A DNA stretch of 64,000 nucleotides from Bacteroidota bacterium (GCA_020444515.1 JAHLKX010000004.1:248001-312000); one strand, 5' to 3'; counted from the stretch's first letter, positions 51,876 to 62,519 are shown. The notes: generated by a model from the letters alone, not told the origin. Program-made: numbers and translations.

Positions 51876-54236
51876 ATGATCAAAAATTATTTCAAAATCG
51901 CAATTGCCAATCTTACGAAGAATAAAGCATATTCGATCATCAGCATTTCAAGCCTGACCATCGGGCTGGCTGTATGTATTTTGCTATTGTTGTATGTTAC
52001 GCACGAATTAAGTTTTGACCGGTATCACGAAAAAGCAGACAATATTTATCGATTGTGCCAGGAGGATCACCCTTTTCAGGCCCCTGCAACAGCCGGACTA
52101 TTAGCCGATAACCTACCGGAAATAAAAAACTATACCCGGATTTTACCCAGGGGCAATAAACTTTTCCAGTTTGAAGATAAGCGATTCAAAGAAGATTATG
52201 TGGCCTGGGTGGATGCTGAGCTTTTTAAAATCTTTTCATTCAAATTTAAACAAGGGAGCCCCGAAAATTCCTTACAGCAACCCTGGACAGCTGTAATCAA
52301 TGAAAAAACTGCCCGCAAATACTTTGGTAACGATAATCCCATCGGGAAAATATTGAAGTTAGACAATGAACATGACTACACCATAACCGGGGTTATTGAA
52401 GATATCCCTGAAAACTCACATTTCATCTTTGACATTTTTATGACCCTGGAAGATGGGGATGAATTGTTTGGTAGCGATTGGATGGACCATTGGGGATGGG
52501 AAAATTTTCATGTTTATTTCGAGCTGCAAAATGCGTTTTCAAAACCGGATCTCGAAAGAAAAATCAGTGAGGTAATGGCTACGGTGGAAAATGACAGTCC
52601 TGACGATCCACTGCCCATATTTATCCTTCAACCGCTAAAAGATATTCATCTCTATTCTTCTCATATTCCGCGTGATATTCAACCCCAAAACAGCATTACC
52701 TATGTGTTGGTCTTTTCAGCCATTGGCCTCCTTATTTTACTCATTGCCAGTTTTAACTATATAAACCTGCTCACCGCAAATGCAACCACCAGGGGAACTG
52801 AAATTGGTGTTAGAAAGGCATACGGGGCCTCACGAACGCAACTGGCTTTGCAGTATGTTTCCGAATCATTCGTGGTGCTTATTGTTTCATTGGCCCTTGC
52901 GCTGATGATTGTTCAGCTTGTCCTGCCTCTATTCAACGAACTTTCGAACAAGAACCTGACGTTTTCATTCCTTGCAAATATGAACATCATTTTGGGGATT
53001 CTGGGCATGATAGTGATTGTGGGTCTGCTGGCAGGATGGTATCCGGCCCTGGTTCTTTCTTCCTTGAGTCCGGTAAAAGCGCTAAAGTCATCAAAAACTT
53101 TTGCAAACTCCAAATTTCAATTCAGAAAAATTCTTGTGGGTGCACAATTTACCATTGTGATTATTCTGATTGCTTGCGCATCCATTATGTTCCGTCAGAT
53201 TAATTTTATAAAAACCAAAGAGTTGGGTTTTGAGAAGGAGGCAGTAATTACAACTGTTTTTGATTATGGCGATGAAGCAAAATTCAATAGCCTTAAACAT
53301 ACACTACTTAATCAAAGTTATGTTTCCAGTGTTTCTGCTGCAAGCCGCATCCCTTCAGGGCCGTTGAGTAATTGGGGCGGTATATCGCCAGAAGGGCAAA
53401 CGGAGGTAAGCAGAATTCCTTTTGTTCATGTTACCTTCGGTTATTTTAAAACCCTGGGTATTAAACCCGTTCAAGGACGACTATTTTCTGAGCAATTTAA
53501 AACGGATGCGGCTGAATCAATAATTCTAAACGAAGCGGCTGTTAAAATGCTTGGAATACAAGGAAACCCAATAGGACAGACGATCCGCATTTCCTGGCCG
53601 AAATCTACCCGGAAAATTATTGGAGTTATTGATGATCTTAACTTTGAATCGCTTTATAATAAAGTTAAGCCAGCAGTTTTCGTGATACATTACCCTGATG
53701 TCTCAGATATGATCGTCAAGGTAAATCCTTCTGATGTTATTGGATCCATGAAATCCGTTACCGGGATCTGCCAGGAATATTATCCCGACCAGGTGATTGA
53801 ATTTTCATTCCTTGATACGATACTTCAGTCGCAATATGAAAAAGACACCAAAACATTTCAATTGATGGGTTATTTTGCCGTACTGGCCATATTGCTGGCC
53901 TGTATCGGGTTAATGGGCATGGCCACCTTTATTCTGGCAAGGCGGACAAAAGAAATAGGCATTCGCAAAGTGAACGGAGCCACCATTACTGAAATCATTC
54001 AAATGCTGAACCTGAGCTTTGTAAAATGGATTGCTGTCGCCTTCGTAATAGCAACTCCAATTGCCTGGTATGGTATGGAAAAATGGCTGGCCAATTTTGC
54101 CTATCAAACTTCACTCAGTTGGTGGATATTTTTACTATCCGGAGTATTAACCATGGCCATTGTGTTGCTTACCGTAAGCTGGCTTACATACAGGGCTGCG
54201 CGCAGGAATCCGGTAGAGGCATTAAGGTATGAGTGA
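51876..54236 (+). CDS. MacB/FtsX-type ABC permease 2
   Basis: 786 aa from ATG 51876 (a frame start at 51822 overlaps the previous gene). Same domain order as permease 1 and mostly identical in helices, while the periplasmic domains differ more (for example GRISWPKSTRK-type changes near 600). The last ~120 bp are nearly the same DNA in both genes, which suggests recent duplication or gene conversion. Ends in ARRNPVEALRYE. The two may form a heterodimer. Confidence 0.93.
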   Translation: MIKNYFKIAIANLTKNKAYSIISISSLTIGLAVCILLLLYVTHELSFDRYHEKADNIYRLCQEDHPFQAPATAGLLADNLPEIKNYTRILPRGNKLFQFEDKRFKEDYVAWVDAELFKIFSFKFKQGSPENSLQQPWTAVINEKTARKYFGNDNPIGKILKLDNEHDYTITGVIEDIPENSHFIFDIFMTLEDGDELFGSDWMDHWGWENFHVYFELQNAFSKPDLERKISEVMATVENDSPDDPLPIFILQPLKDIHLYSSHIPRDIQPQNSITYVLVFSAIGLLILLIASFNYINLLTANATTRGTEIGVRKAYGASRTQLALQYVSESFVVLIVSLALALMIVQLVLPLFNELSNKNLTFSFLANMNIILGILGMIVIVGLLAGWYPALVLSSLSPVKALKSSKTFANSKFQFRKILVGAQFTIVIILIACASIMFRQINFIKTKELGFEKEAVITTVFDYGDEAKFNSLKHTLLNQSYVSSVSAASRIPSGPLSNWGGISPEGQTEVSRIPFVHVTFGYFKTLGIKPVQGRLFSEQFKTDAAESIILNEAAVKMLGIQGNPIGQTIRISWPKSTRKIIGVIDDLNFESLYNKVKPAVFVIHYPDVSDMIVKVNPSDVIGSMKSVTGICQEYYPDQVIEFSFLDTILQSQYEKDTKTFQLMGYFAVLAILLACIGLMGMATFILARRTKEIGIRKVNGATITEIIQMLNLSFVKWIAVAFVIATPIAWYGMEKWLANFAYQTSLSWWIFLLSGVLTMAIVLLTVSWLTYRAARRNPVEALRYE

Positions 54237-54294
54237 TTAGAAAAAATGTAAAAATCCATGTTTTGAATAATACATTTGCTAAGTTTAGATAAAC

Positions 54295-56688
54295 ATGATT
54301 CAAAAAAGTATAAAAATTGCCATTCGCCGTTTGGTTACCCTAAAGGCATTTTCATTGATAAACATTGCCGGAATGGCCATTGCTATTTCGGTGGGTCTGG
54401 CCATTCTGTTATATACAAGCTTTCATTACAGTTTCGACAAATACATCCCCGATGGTGAAAACAGCTATCGCCTCATTACGCAATATGGCGACGGTACTTT
54501 CAGCACCAATACATTTGCCTGTTTCGATGATGTGTTGGCCGATTACCCTGAAGTAAAGGCGCACACTTTCTGTTACGACAATCATAATATTGAAGATGTA
54601 TTTATCGGCGAAAACAAGATAAAGGTCAAAGACGCCCTGTTTGTTAACGACTCCTTTTTTGATTTTTTTGGTGTGAATATGATCAGGGGAAATAAAGGCA
54701 CCATCAATGAGCCAAACACGATGATGGTGACACCCGGTATGGCAAAAAAGCTTTTTCCGGAAAAGGATGCCATCGGACAAACGGTTTTGTTAAGGTCTTT
54801 CACACATAACCAGGACAGTTTAATAAGCTATACCATAACGGGCATTGTTGAAGCATTGCCTGAAAATTCGCATATTCAATATGAAATGCTGCTGTCGCAA
54901 TCGGGACACTTCACCCCAACAGTAAAAGCCGTTAAAACGCGAAAAGTTTTTGGCGGATTGATCTATGTCAAGCTTTATCCATCGGCCAATATCAAGGCCC
55001 TTGAAGAAAGTCTGAAGACTAAAGTTGAAGCTGTTTTGGGGGGAAAGCACGGACCTCCTCTCGAAGTTTTTAATCATAAGCTACAGCCCGTTTACGATAT
55101 CCATACAAGCCCCGGCCTGAACCAGGAAAAGCAACCCACCGTGCGCCGTTCATCACTCAATATTTTGTTGATGGTGGGCCTGCTGATATTTGTAATCGCT
55201 ATTTTGAATTCCGTGATTATGCATATTACAAGAACCACCTTTAACCGAACAGCCAACCTTATCATCCGGTTTCATGGTGGAACAAAAATGAACCTTTTTC
55301 TTCAAAACTTTATCGATGTATTTATTTCCGTGATGATCAGTTTTTTGTTGTCATTGTTTTTACTTTCAACATTCAACCTCTTTCTTGCTGAACTGTTCAT
55401 GACCGATTGGAGCATCTCATTTAACAACCTTTGGTTTTGGATTCTTTTTTTCAGTTTGTTGGTGATCGTAACCGTGATCATTACGCTGCTCAGCTCCCTG
55501 AATCTTCTGCAGGATCTGACCATCCAGAAAGAAGCGAATCAACAAAAAGGGATGAAGGCAGCCGTTCCCCTGGTCATTTTTCAATTTGTCATGGTCATTG
55601 CATTGATTGGTTTCGCCTTATTGCTGAATAAGCAAATGAATTTTATTGAGAACAAGGATTTGGGCTATGCGAGTGAGAATGTTATCGTAATAAAAATACC
55701 ACAGCAAAATGCAAAGGTTGATATTTTCAGAAACGAATTGTTGAAAATTCCCGGCGTCATAAATGCAGGTACCGCAGGGCATTATCCGGGGTATCACTTT
55801 CAGGATATGAACTTTAGCAGCGGAGATCATGCTTTTCCCTTTATATTCGGCCACATCGACCAGAATGCCATCCAAACACTCGGTATAAAAACGCTGCGGT
55901 ATTTTACGGAAGCAGAAAAGGAGGCCACTGATGGCTGGATGATCAACGAGACCTTTTACGACAATTTGAAAAGCATTTATACTGATGAACAAATTGCAAC
56001 AGGGAACTTCCCCTCCGATGAAAATACAGAGGCCGGGGATAATTTAATCGATTTTAAAATACTGGGTGTTATCAACGATTTTCATTATGCTTCGCTGCAT
56101 TCCGAAATTGAGAACTTTGCCTTTTTTATTCCCGGTCCTGAATCACGGGTTATTAGATTCGTACTGGCCAGGATTCATCAAAACAAAAGCAGCCAGGTGA
56201 TTACAGCCATGGAGCATAAGTTGTCCGAGATCTATCCGGGTCAACCCGTGAATTATTCTTTCCTGGATGAACAACTCAACAGGCAATACGCCTCTGAACA
56301 ATTATTGATGAGGCTTATCAATGCTTTTTCCATATTGGCTATTCTTATTGCGAGCATGGGATTAATGGGATTATCCATCTATATGACAGAGAAACGGTCC
56401 AAAGAAATCGGCATTCGCAAAGTAAACGGATCATCCGTTTCTGAAATCGTGCAACTGCTTAACACCGTATTTATGAAATGGGTTGGACTGGCCTTTATTA
56501 TTGCCACGCCAATAGTTTATTATGCAGCACAACAATGGTTGCAAAACTTTGCTTATAGAACTCCGATAAGCTGGTGGATTTTTATTCTTGCCGGGCTCAT
56601 TGCACTCTTCATTGTAATGATTACCGTTAGCTGGCAAACCTTTAAAGTAGCGAGGAGGAATCCGGTGGAGGCGTTAAGGTATGAATAA
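54295..56688 (+). CDS. MacB/FtsX-type ABC permease 3
   Basis: 797 aa with the same MacB_PCD-FtsX-MacB_PCD-FtsX order but much more divergent from permeases 1 and 2 (start KSIKIAIRRLVTLKAFSLIN). The periplasmic domains share little sequence, the last helices are conserved (KEIGIRKVNGSSVSEIVQLL) and the end is ARRNPVEALRYE. 58 bp after permease 2. Last gene of the ABC operon; a relic of a further copy lies at 59.4 kb. Confidence 0.92.
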   Translation: MIQKSIKIAIRRLVTLKAFSLINIAGMAIAISVGLAILLYTSFHYSFDKYIPDGENSYRLITQYGDGTFSTNTFACFDDVLADYPEVKAHTFCYDNHNIEDVFIGENKIKVKDALFVNDSFFDFFGVNMIRGNKGTINEPNTMMVTPGMAKKLFPEKDAIGQTVLLRSFTHNQDSLISYTITGIVEALPENSHIQYEMLLSQSGHFTPTVKAVKTRKVFGGLIYVKLYPSANIKALEESLKTKVEAVLGGKHGPPLEVFNHKLQPVYDIHTSPGLNQEKQPTVRRSSLNILLMVGLLIFVIAILNSVIMHITRTTFNRTANLIIRFHGGTKMNLFLQNFIDVFISVMISFLLSLFLLSTFNLFLAELFMTDWSISFNNLWFWILFFSLLVIVTVIITLLSSLNLLQDLTIQKEANQQKGMKAAVPLVIFQFVMVIALIGFALLLNKQMNFIENKDLGYASENVIVIKIPQQNAKVDIFRNELLKIPGVINAGTAGHYPGYHFQDMNFSSGDHAFPFIFGHIDQNAIQTLGIKTLRYFTEAEKEATDGWMINETFYDNLKSIYTDEQIATGNFPSDENTEAGDNLIDFKILGVINDFHYASLHSEIENFAFFIPGPESRVIRFVLARIHQNKSSQVITAMEHKLSEIYPGQPVNYSFLDEQLNRQYASEQLLMRLINAFSILAILIASMGLMGLSIYMTEKRSKEIGIRKVNGSSVSEIVQLLNTVFMKWVGLAFIIATPIVYYAAQQWLQNFAYRTPISWWIFILAGLIALFIVMITVSWQTFKVARRNPVEALRYE

Positions 56689-56699
56689 GTTTTTGAGGC

Positions 56700-56737
56700 A
56701 CGAGTCGCAGCAATGTGGCTTTGCTTCAGACTCGCAC
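56700..56737. other. stem-loop after the ABC operon
   Basis: CGAGTC-GCAGCAA pairs with TTTGCTTC-AGACTCG around a short loop (about 56701-56736), without a T run. It may stabilise the 3' end of the ABC mRNA. Confidence 0.35.
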
Positions 56738-56786
56738 CATTGGGGCTGCATAAGCATGGAAATTATTCCATAAAAATTGAAAAATA

Positions 56787-56821
56787 AATAAGCCTCCTTA
56801 TCTGAATAAAGAGGCCTTATT
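56787..56821. terminator. bidirectional terminator between convergent genes
   Basis: AATAAGCCTC pairs with GAGGCCTTATT (one bulged base) around a 14-nt loop. A and T tracts flank both sides. It lies between the ABC operon and the T9SS gene at 56843. Confidence 0.7.
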
Positions 56822-56842
56822 AAATATGTCTCAAATGAGTGC

Positions 56843-59239
56843 TTAGTGTCTGATAATGACTTTCCGTATTTCAGAGGAATTTCCTGAATTTACATGCAGA
56901 AAATAAATTCCGTTCTTGACTTCGGTAACATTGAGTTGAACCTGAAAATTTCTGGTCACCTGATTATAATCCTCTGCCAGTAGAATTCTGCCGGCCAAAT
57001 CGAATAACTGCAAGCTTAAATCTCCAGTCTCAGAACCCGTTATGACATTTATCCATTGGTTGGAGGGATTCGGATAGATGTTACTGATTAAAGGCGCATC
57101 ACGGGTTTCCACATCAGTTAAAAAGTTGATGACGATATTGGAAATCGCACTGTTGATATCAAGTTCCTTTGTGGCTATGCTGCAACCATTTTCGTTTACG
57201 ACTTCGATATAATAATAGACTTCACCAGCTGGTGCATCAATATCAGTGTAGGAAAAGAAACTCGCAGAAATGGTTTCTATATTCTCATAATCAACTCCAT
57301 TATCGCTTCTGTAAATATTATACGAAGCAAAATCGAATCCGATGTAGGCACCCCAATTCAGGTTCCATGCATTGCCGATACCCTGGCTGATGGTCAGGTG
57401 AATGGTTTGGTGCAATTCTCCCATGGGATATACATAGCCTTCTCCATCACTGAACCCCAGTTTATACCGGTACGATTTAATGGTCGGATTTGAATTGGGA
57501 TCGGTAAATGTGGGTGTCCCATCATAAGGAACAGTGGCTATTGGTTCGAAAACATTCGCCTGGTTAGATTCTTTGTAGAGAATAAAATCGCTGATGATGT
57601 CAGAATCGGGTTTTTCCCAAATAATTACATTTTGGTTGGTAGCGCTGTCCACTGTTACGATACAAATGGGTGTATCTGGGAAATCACGGATGGCGAAAAG
57701 ATCGCTGGTATCAGCCACAAAACCAAGATTTGAATCAAATACACGTATCAAACATTCTTCCGATTGAATATCCGGTGTTTCCCAATCGAAACTTCCCTGG
57801 GCGGGTAAACCATATGCTATATAATCCCAGCTTACGCCACCGTCAACACTATACTCAGCACTTACTAAGGTGAATTCCGGATTATCATAGACCCATGAGA
57901 TGGTATAAAATTTATTTGATTTCCACACCACATTTCCGTTGGGCTCGATAAGAGAAATAACAGGAGCTTCAAGGATACTGAACTGACTACTTATGTCGAA
58001 TGTAGCTGGATCGGAGGCATCTGATATTTTTATTCTGCATGCATCGGAAGGGCTGCCACTCACTGTCCAGGTGTATGCATAGCTATCTCCATCCACGTTG
58101 GCTGCAATCATTTCCCAACTTTCGCCATTATCTCGTGATAGTTCAATATTGACTAAATCAACTCCATCCACTATCCAATAAAATGGAACCATACTTCCGA
58201 CGTAAAACTCCTCGCCACCATACAGAAAATATATGATGATGGGAGGAGTGTAAATCGTAAAAGGTTCTTCAGTCTCTCCAATTACCAAATTATAATCGGA
58301 ATTCACCATTCTTAATTTAGCATTGCTCGTGTTCTCCTTCGGAACACCAACATCAAAATTTCCACCGTCTGGTTCGCTCACCGAATAACCCAAATATTCC
58401 CAGGTTTGTCCACCATTGACCGAATAATCAAAATAAACATAGTTCGGAATATTGTTCCCTGTCCAGCTGATGTTTACATCCTCTCCATAATTCCATGTTT
58501 CGCCACCTACCGGGCTGGTGAAAGTGGCCGTTGGTTGCTCGACGATGGGAAAGTTGATACTGAGACCATAGACGGAGGGATCATTGACATCGCTGATTTT
58601 AAGCACACATTCGTCGGAATAAATATTGGGCACTGTCCAGTCATAAAAATTCAATGGCCAATCGGTTTCAAGTTGTGTCCAGTTTTCACCACCGTCGGAG
58701 CTAAAAGATACATTGCAATTGAAAAAGCTAAAGCTGTCCCAGGCCAATTCTGCTGTTTGTGAAGGATAAAACACATCGCCGGGCATGGGCGTATAAAAAT
58801 AAACCGGATTCTCAACGATGGTAAAGAAGTCATCGCTTTCATCGGTAAGGCTTGCATTCTCGTAAGAAGTCAACCTGATTTTTGTTGTTTCGCTCACATA
58901 AAAAGCAGCAATAAAATTAAAAGAGCCAGCACTGACAGTAGCATCACCCAGAAAATACCAATTCAAACCGTTGTCGGGCGAATATTCCAAATAGAGGTCT
59001 GTTTCGTCACCGTCCCAATCCCATGTTGCAGTTTGCGTTGTATTGGTCATCCATTCTTCACCACCATTGGGTGAAAGCAGGGTGAGCGTTTGACCCTTGG
59101 CATGGAAAGCCATAAGCAACAACATGCAAAAAGTGATTGTAAATGAAATGATGCTATTGGTATTTAGGTCTGGCGCATTTAAAGCAAGCACCCTTGCAGA
59201 TTTTTCTTTTTGATAAGGAATTTGGAAGATATTTTTCAT
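56843..59239 (-). CDS. large secreted repeat protein with T9SS sorting domain
   Basis: 798 aa from the ATG ending at 59239 (MKNIFQIPYQKEKSARV); an ATG at 59275 is in frame. The hydrophobic segment is late (about residues 35-50, FTITFCMLLLMAFHAKGQ), giving a long signal. Five repeats of about 90 aa follow, each opening like LLSPNGGEEWMTN / FTSPVGGETWNYGEDVNISW and containing YSVDGGxSW: Kre9/KNH-like Ig-type modules. Two fibronectin-III-like modules come next, then a type A T9SS domain (NIYPNPSNQWINV ... KVIIRH). A cell-surface or released protein of likely adhesive role; no catalytic motif. Confidence 0.85.
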   Translation of the reverse strand: MKNIFQIPYQKEKSARVLALNAPDLNTNSIISFTITFCMLLLMAFHAKGQTLTLLSPNGGEEWMTNTTQTATWDWDGDETDLYLEYSPDNGLNWYFLGDATVSAGSFNFIAAFYVSETTKIRLTSYENASLTDESDDFFTIVENPVYFYTPMPGDVFYPSQTAELAWDSFSFFNCNVSFSSDGGENWTQLETDWPLNFYDWTVPNIYSDECVLKISDVNDPSVYGLSINFPIVEQPTATFTSPVGGETWNYGEDVNISWTGNNIPNYVYFDYSVNGGQTWEYLGYSVSEPDGGNFDVGVPKENTSNAKLRMVNSDYNLVIGETEEPFTIYTPPIIIYFLYGGEEFYVGSMVPFYWIVDGVDLVNIELSRDNGESWEMIAANVDGDSYAYTWTVSGSPSDACRIKISDASDPATFDISSQFSILEAPVISLIEPNGNVVWKSNKFYTISWVYDNPEFTLVSAEYSVDGGVSWDYIAYGLPAQGSFDWETPDIQSEECLIRVFDSNLGFVADTSDLFAIRDFPDTPICIVTVDSATNQNVIIWEKPDSDIISDFILYKESNQANVFEPIATVPYDGTPTFTDPNSNPTIKSYRYKLGFSDGEGYVYPMGELHQTIHLTISQGIGNAWNLNWGAYIGFDFASYNIYRSDNGVDYENIETISASFFSYTDIDAPAGEVYYYIEVVNENGCSIATKELDINSAISNIVINFLTDVETRDAPLISNIYPNPSNQWINVITGSETGDLSLQLFDLAGRILLAEDYNQVTRNFQVQLNVTEVKNGIYFLHVNSGNSSEIRKVIIRH

Positions 59240-59420
59240 GACTGTTAGTTGTATTAAAAAATGTATAAAAATCACAATTGCTGTGCATTAAAGGACTGAA
59301 ACACAATTTTGTATTTCATTGTTCAAAAAAGAATATTAATATTCTTGAGACTTCTTGTTAAAAAAGTTTAAGAGAAGTTAATTCCTTCTTGGTTTAAAGT
59401 TGAGTCATTGGTACGGATGG

Positions 59421-59483
59421 ATAAGCTGGCAAAGTTTTAAAGTGGCGAGAAGGAACCCGGTGGAGACGCTGAGGTATGAGTAA
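59421..59483 (+). pseudogene. 3' remnant of a fourth FtsX-type permease
   Basis: The frame from 59421 reads ISWQSFKVARRNPVETLRYE then TAA. This is the last 20 residues of permease 3 (VSWQTFKVARRNPVEALRYE). Nothing permease-like remains upstream of it. The rest of the 59240-59656 spacer holds an ACCTGC-AG-GCAGGT palindrome (59601-59614) but no gene. Confidence 0.8.
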
Positions 59484-59656
59484 ACCGAATAACCTTTTTG
59501 GAAGAACTTCAATAAGCAGTGATTGATCAACAATAAGACTTTTTTCACTTAAGTGCTAAGACTAACCTGAAAATCATTATTGTATACAGCATAGTCAGAA
59601 CCTGCAGGCAGGTATGGACTTCGCTGCGTATTTGACTCCACCGGGTTGAGCAGTTT

Positions 59657-61978
59657 TTATTGTTTAATCAGTTTGTATCGTCGAACCTGTTCATTGGCGC
59701 TCAATTCAACGAAATAGATACCGGGTTCTTCATTGAATTCAATATGGTAATCGGGTGTATGGATGTGTTCTTGGGCATAGATCAACTTACCCTGCACATT
59801 CAATATTTTTATCGATACGTCGGTTAAGGTCCCCAATTGAATATGAACCATCTCCTGAATCGGGTTGGGATAGATGAATACGGTATTGAACCCGGAAGTC
59901 TCCGACAGACCCACCGTTGTTATGGTTACACATACAGAGGTATCAATGCAATTGTTTGCTGTTACTTCTACGGCATAATCACCATTGGTCGTGGCGGTGA
60001 AGCTTTGTGCCGTTTCGCCGGGAATGATCGCATAACCAGCCGTGCAATCCAGCCATTGGTAGGATGCGTTGGTTGCATTGGCCGTGATGGTAGGATCTGT
60101 TACCGTTACCGATACATCTACCGTATCAATGGTTAAATCAAGCATAACCACCGAATCACATCCCGCCACATTGGTTAAGCTATAGGTCGCTGTGTTGTTT
60201 GATGCGGTATAGGTAATTCCATCGATCCAGGTATACGAATCACAGGCGGTAATGATATCCACACCGGTATTGGAATAATTTACAGTTAAATCGAGCGTAA
60301 CCACCGAATCACATCCAGCCACATTGGTGAGTGTATAGGTCGCCGTGTTGTTCGATGCGGTATAGGTAATCCCATCGATCCAGGTATAGGAATCACAGGC
60401 GGTAATGATATCTATGCCCGCATTGGAATAATGAACGGTTAAATCGAGCGTAACCACCGAATCACATCCGGCCGCATTGGTTAGCGTATAGGTCGCTGTG
60501 TTGTTCGATGCGGTATAAGTAATCCCATCGATCCAGGTAATCGAATCGCAGGCGGTAATGATATCCACACCGGTATTGGAATAATGAACGGTTAAATCGA
60601 GGGTAACCACCGAATCACATCCGGCCGCATTGGTGAGCGTATAGGTCGCTGTGTTGTTCGATGCGGTATAAGTAATCCCATCGATCCAGGTAATCGAATC
60701 ACAGGCGGTAATCACATCAGTACCTGTTGTAGCACTGCATGTATTATTGCGATACAATTTTGAGATCGCACCGGCACCATTGTTTCCGGTAATCAACAGA
60801 TCCTGGTCATCATCGCCATCAATATCAGCAAAAGCCAAAGAACCTTCATAAACATTTTCAAAACCTACATTACCTTCAAGGGTATAAACCCCTGTTCCAT
60901 CATTGATATATAAATTTGAACTGATGATGGTTCCATTCCAACCTGAAATCAAAACATCCTGGTCATCATCTCCATCAATGTCTGCAAAAGCGACGTCACT
61001 GTGATAAACCCCAATTAACGGAGTGCCAGTTGCAAGGCTGAACTGACCTGTTCCATCATTGCGGTATAATTTTGAAAATTCAGAGGTACCATTAAATCCG
61101 GTAATTAAAACATCCTGGTCATTATCACCGTCTATATCGGCAAAAGCGCAAAAGCCTTCCCGAGAAGTATCAAAAGGGGTTGAAGTATCAAGGCTATAAT
61201 TCCCCAATCCATCATTGATGTATAAATTTGAAGTACCAGTTGAACCATTATACCCGGTAATTAATACATCCTGGTCATCATCATTGTCAATATCTGCAAA
61301 AGCTACAGACCCCGAGTTCACGCCTTGAAATGGCGTGCCGCTGACAAGGCTGAAAATACCTGTTCCATCATTGGTATATAATTTTGAAATTCTTGCAGAT
61401 CCATTGTATCCGGTAATTAAAACATCCTGGTCGTTGTCACCATCTATATCTGCAAAGGCTACGGAACTATATATGACAGCATCAAAAGGTGTAGCTGCAA
61501 CAAGCGTATAATTACCAACTCCATCATTGACATATAATTCTGAACATCCTACAAATGAGCCCTTATCTCCTGTTATCAAAAGGTCCTGATCGTTATCACC
61601 GTCAATATCTGCGAAGGCTACTGAACTTAACCTAACCCCTGTAAAAGGTGCACCGGATAACAGGGTAAAGTTACCTGCGCCATCATTGGTATATAAATTT
61701 GAAACGATTTGAAGTGTCCCATCAAAGTAATTTCCTGAGATCAAAACATCCTGGTCATTATCACCATCTATATCAGCAAAAGCTACCGAACTTGCACTTG
61801 CCTGAACAAGCGGTGCATTAACCGGCATTACTTCCTCAAACTGTATTTGAATTTGTGCTTGCACATTGAATAGCAATACGACGAAAAACAGGAGTAAAAA
61901 TCCTTTTTTCCTTAAATAATGGCAATAATTGAATGTTCTTAAAACTCTTTCTGACAGATTAAATTCCTGGCAATTCAT
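59657..61978 (-). CDS. secreted FG-GAP/VCBS-repeat protein with T9SS sorting domain
   Basis: 773 aa; hydrophobic signal at about residues 25-42 (GFLLLFFVVLLFNVQAQ) after a 24-residue lead. Seven repeats of ~55 aa (VAFADIDGDNDQDVLITG) form a calcium-binding FG-GAP/VCBS propeller (60-425). Four 51-aa repeats (CDSITWIDGITYTASNNTAT ... AAGCDSVVTLDLTVHYSN) follow (~430-640), then a short Ig-like part and a type A T9SS domain (VFIYPNPIQEMVHI ... RYKLIKQ). A surface adhesin-like protein. Confidence 0.88.
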   Translation of the reverse strand: MNCQEFNLSERVLRTFNYCHYLRKKGFLLLFFVVLLFNVQAQIQIQFEEVMPVNAPLVQASASSVAFADIDGDNDQDVLISGNYFDGTLQIVSNLYTNDGAGNFTLLSGAPFTGVRLSSVAFADIDGDNDQDLLITGDKGSFVGCSELYVNDGVGNYTLVAATPFDAVIYSSVAFADIDGDNDQDVLITGYNGSARISKLYTNDGTGIFSLVSGTPFQGVNSGSVAFADIDNDDDQDVLITGYNGSTGTSNLYINDGLGNYSLDTSTPFDTSREGFCAFADIDGDNDQDVLITGFNGTSEFSKLYRNDGTGQFSLATGTPLIGVYHSDVAFADIDGDDDQDVLISGWNGTIISSNLYINDGTGVYTLEGNVGFENVYEGSLAFADIDGDDDQDLLITGNNGAGAISKLYRNNTCSATTGTDVITACDSITWIDGITYTASNNTATYTLTNAAGCDSVVTLDLTVHYSNTGVDIITACDSITWIDGITYTASNNTATYTLTNAAGCDSVVTLDLTVHYSNAGIDIITACDSYTWIDGITYTASNNTATYTLTNVAGCDSVVTLDLTVNYSNTGVDIITACDSYTWIDGITYTASNNTATYSLTNVAGCDSVVMLDLTIDTVDVSVTVTDPTITANATNASYQWLDCTAGYAIIPGETAQSFTATTNGDYAVEVTANNCIDTSVCVTITTVGLSETSGFNTVFIYPNPIQEMVHIQLGTLTDVSIKILNVQGKLIYAQEHIHTPDYHIEFNEEPGIYFVELSANEQVRRYKLIKQ
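60130..60726 (-). repeat. four tandem 153-bp coding repeats
   Basis: Within the 59657 gene, four copies with a 153-bp period (51 codons) are nearly identical in DNA, for example CACAGGCGGTAAT at 60241 and 60394. Each unit carries two Cys. Copy number could change by slippage or recombination. Confidence 0.88.
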
Positions 61979-62519
61979 ACGATGTAAAATTTTAGATTAT
62001 AAATAACGAACAATTAATGGCGAATAAAGGCAGTCTCCGGGGTGTACCGGAATTTGAACAATGACCTGTCTGAAGAGGATTAAATCAATAAGGAAGGATG
62101 CCAAGTGTTTAAATAGTCTTTACAAGGTGAAAAAACAGACTGCATGTTTACTGTATAAACTTCATTAAGTTGCTGATCTGGCTGAATATTTTTCGTTGAT
62201 CCACACTTACACAGCCTGCCATGATTTTGACTATGATTGTTATCGTCTTTATTTTCTGCATTTTATCCATCACTATAGAACATGATCTGAAGTCTGTTTT
62301 CAACTTTTTGCATCGAATCATTATATTTCTATATCAATCAGGATATATTCTATCTACTTATAGATTCTATTCAGCTCTTGATGAAAGCGCTTCGAGATTT
62401 TAACAGGAAAAGGAGCACTAAATCCGGAGTCTAAGGGTTTTTGGGTTCAGACATGCCTTCGGCAGGAACAGCTACCAGTCAAGTTAGTTGTGAATAGCTA
62501 ACTCAAGAAATGCAGTAAA
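61979..62519. other. 541-bp spacer without a gene
   Basis: Upstream region of the FG-GAP protein gene. A plus-strand 60-codon frame (62221-62403) is hydrophobic but has no family or context support. TGCCTTCGGCA at about 62454 forms a small hairpin. Nothing else seen. Confidence 0.4.

Noticed and set aside
62221..62403. 60-aa hydrophobic plus-strand frame
   Set aside because: AT-rich spacer, no homology, no operon context; hydrophobicity follows from base composition.
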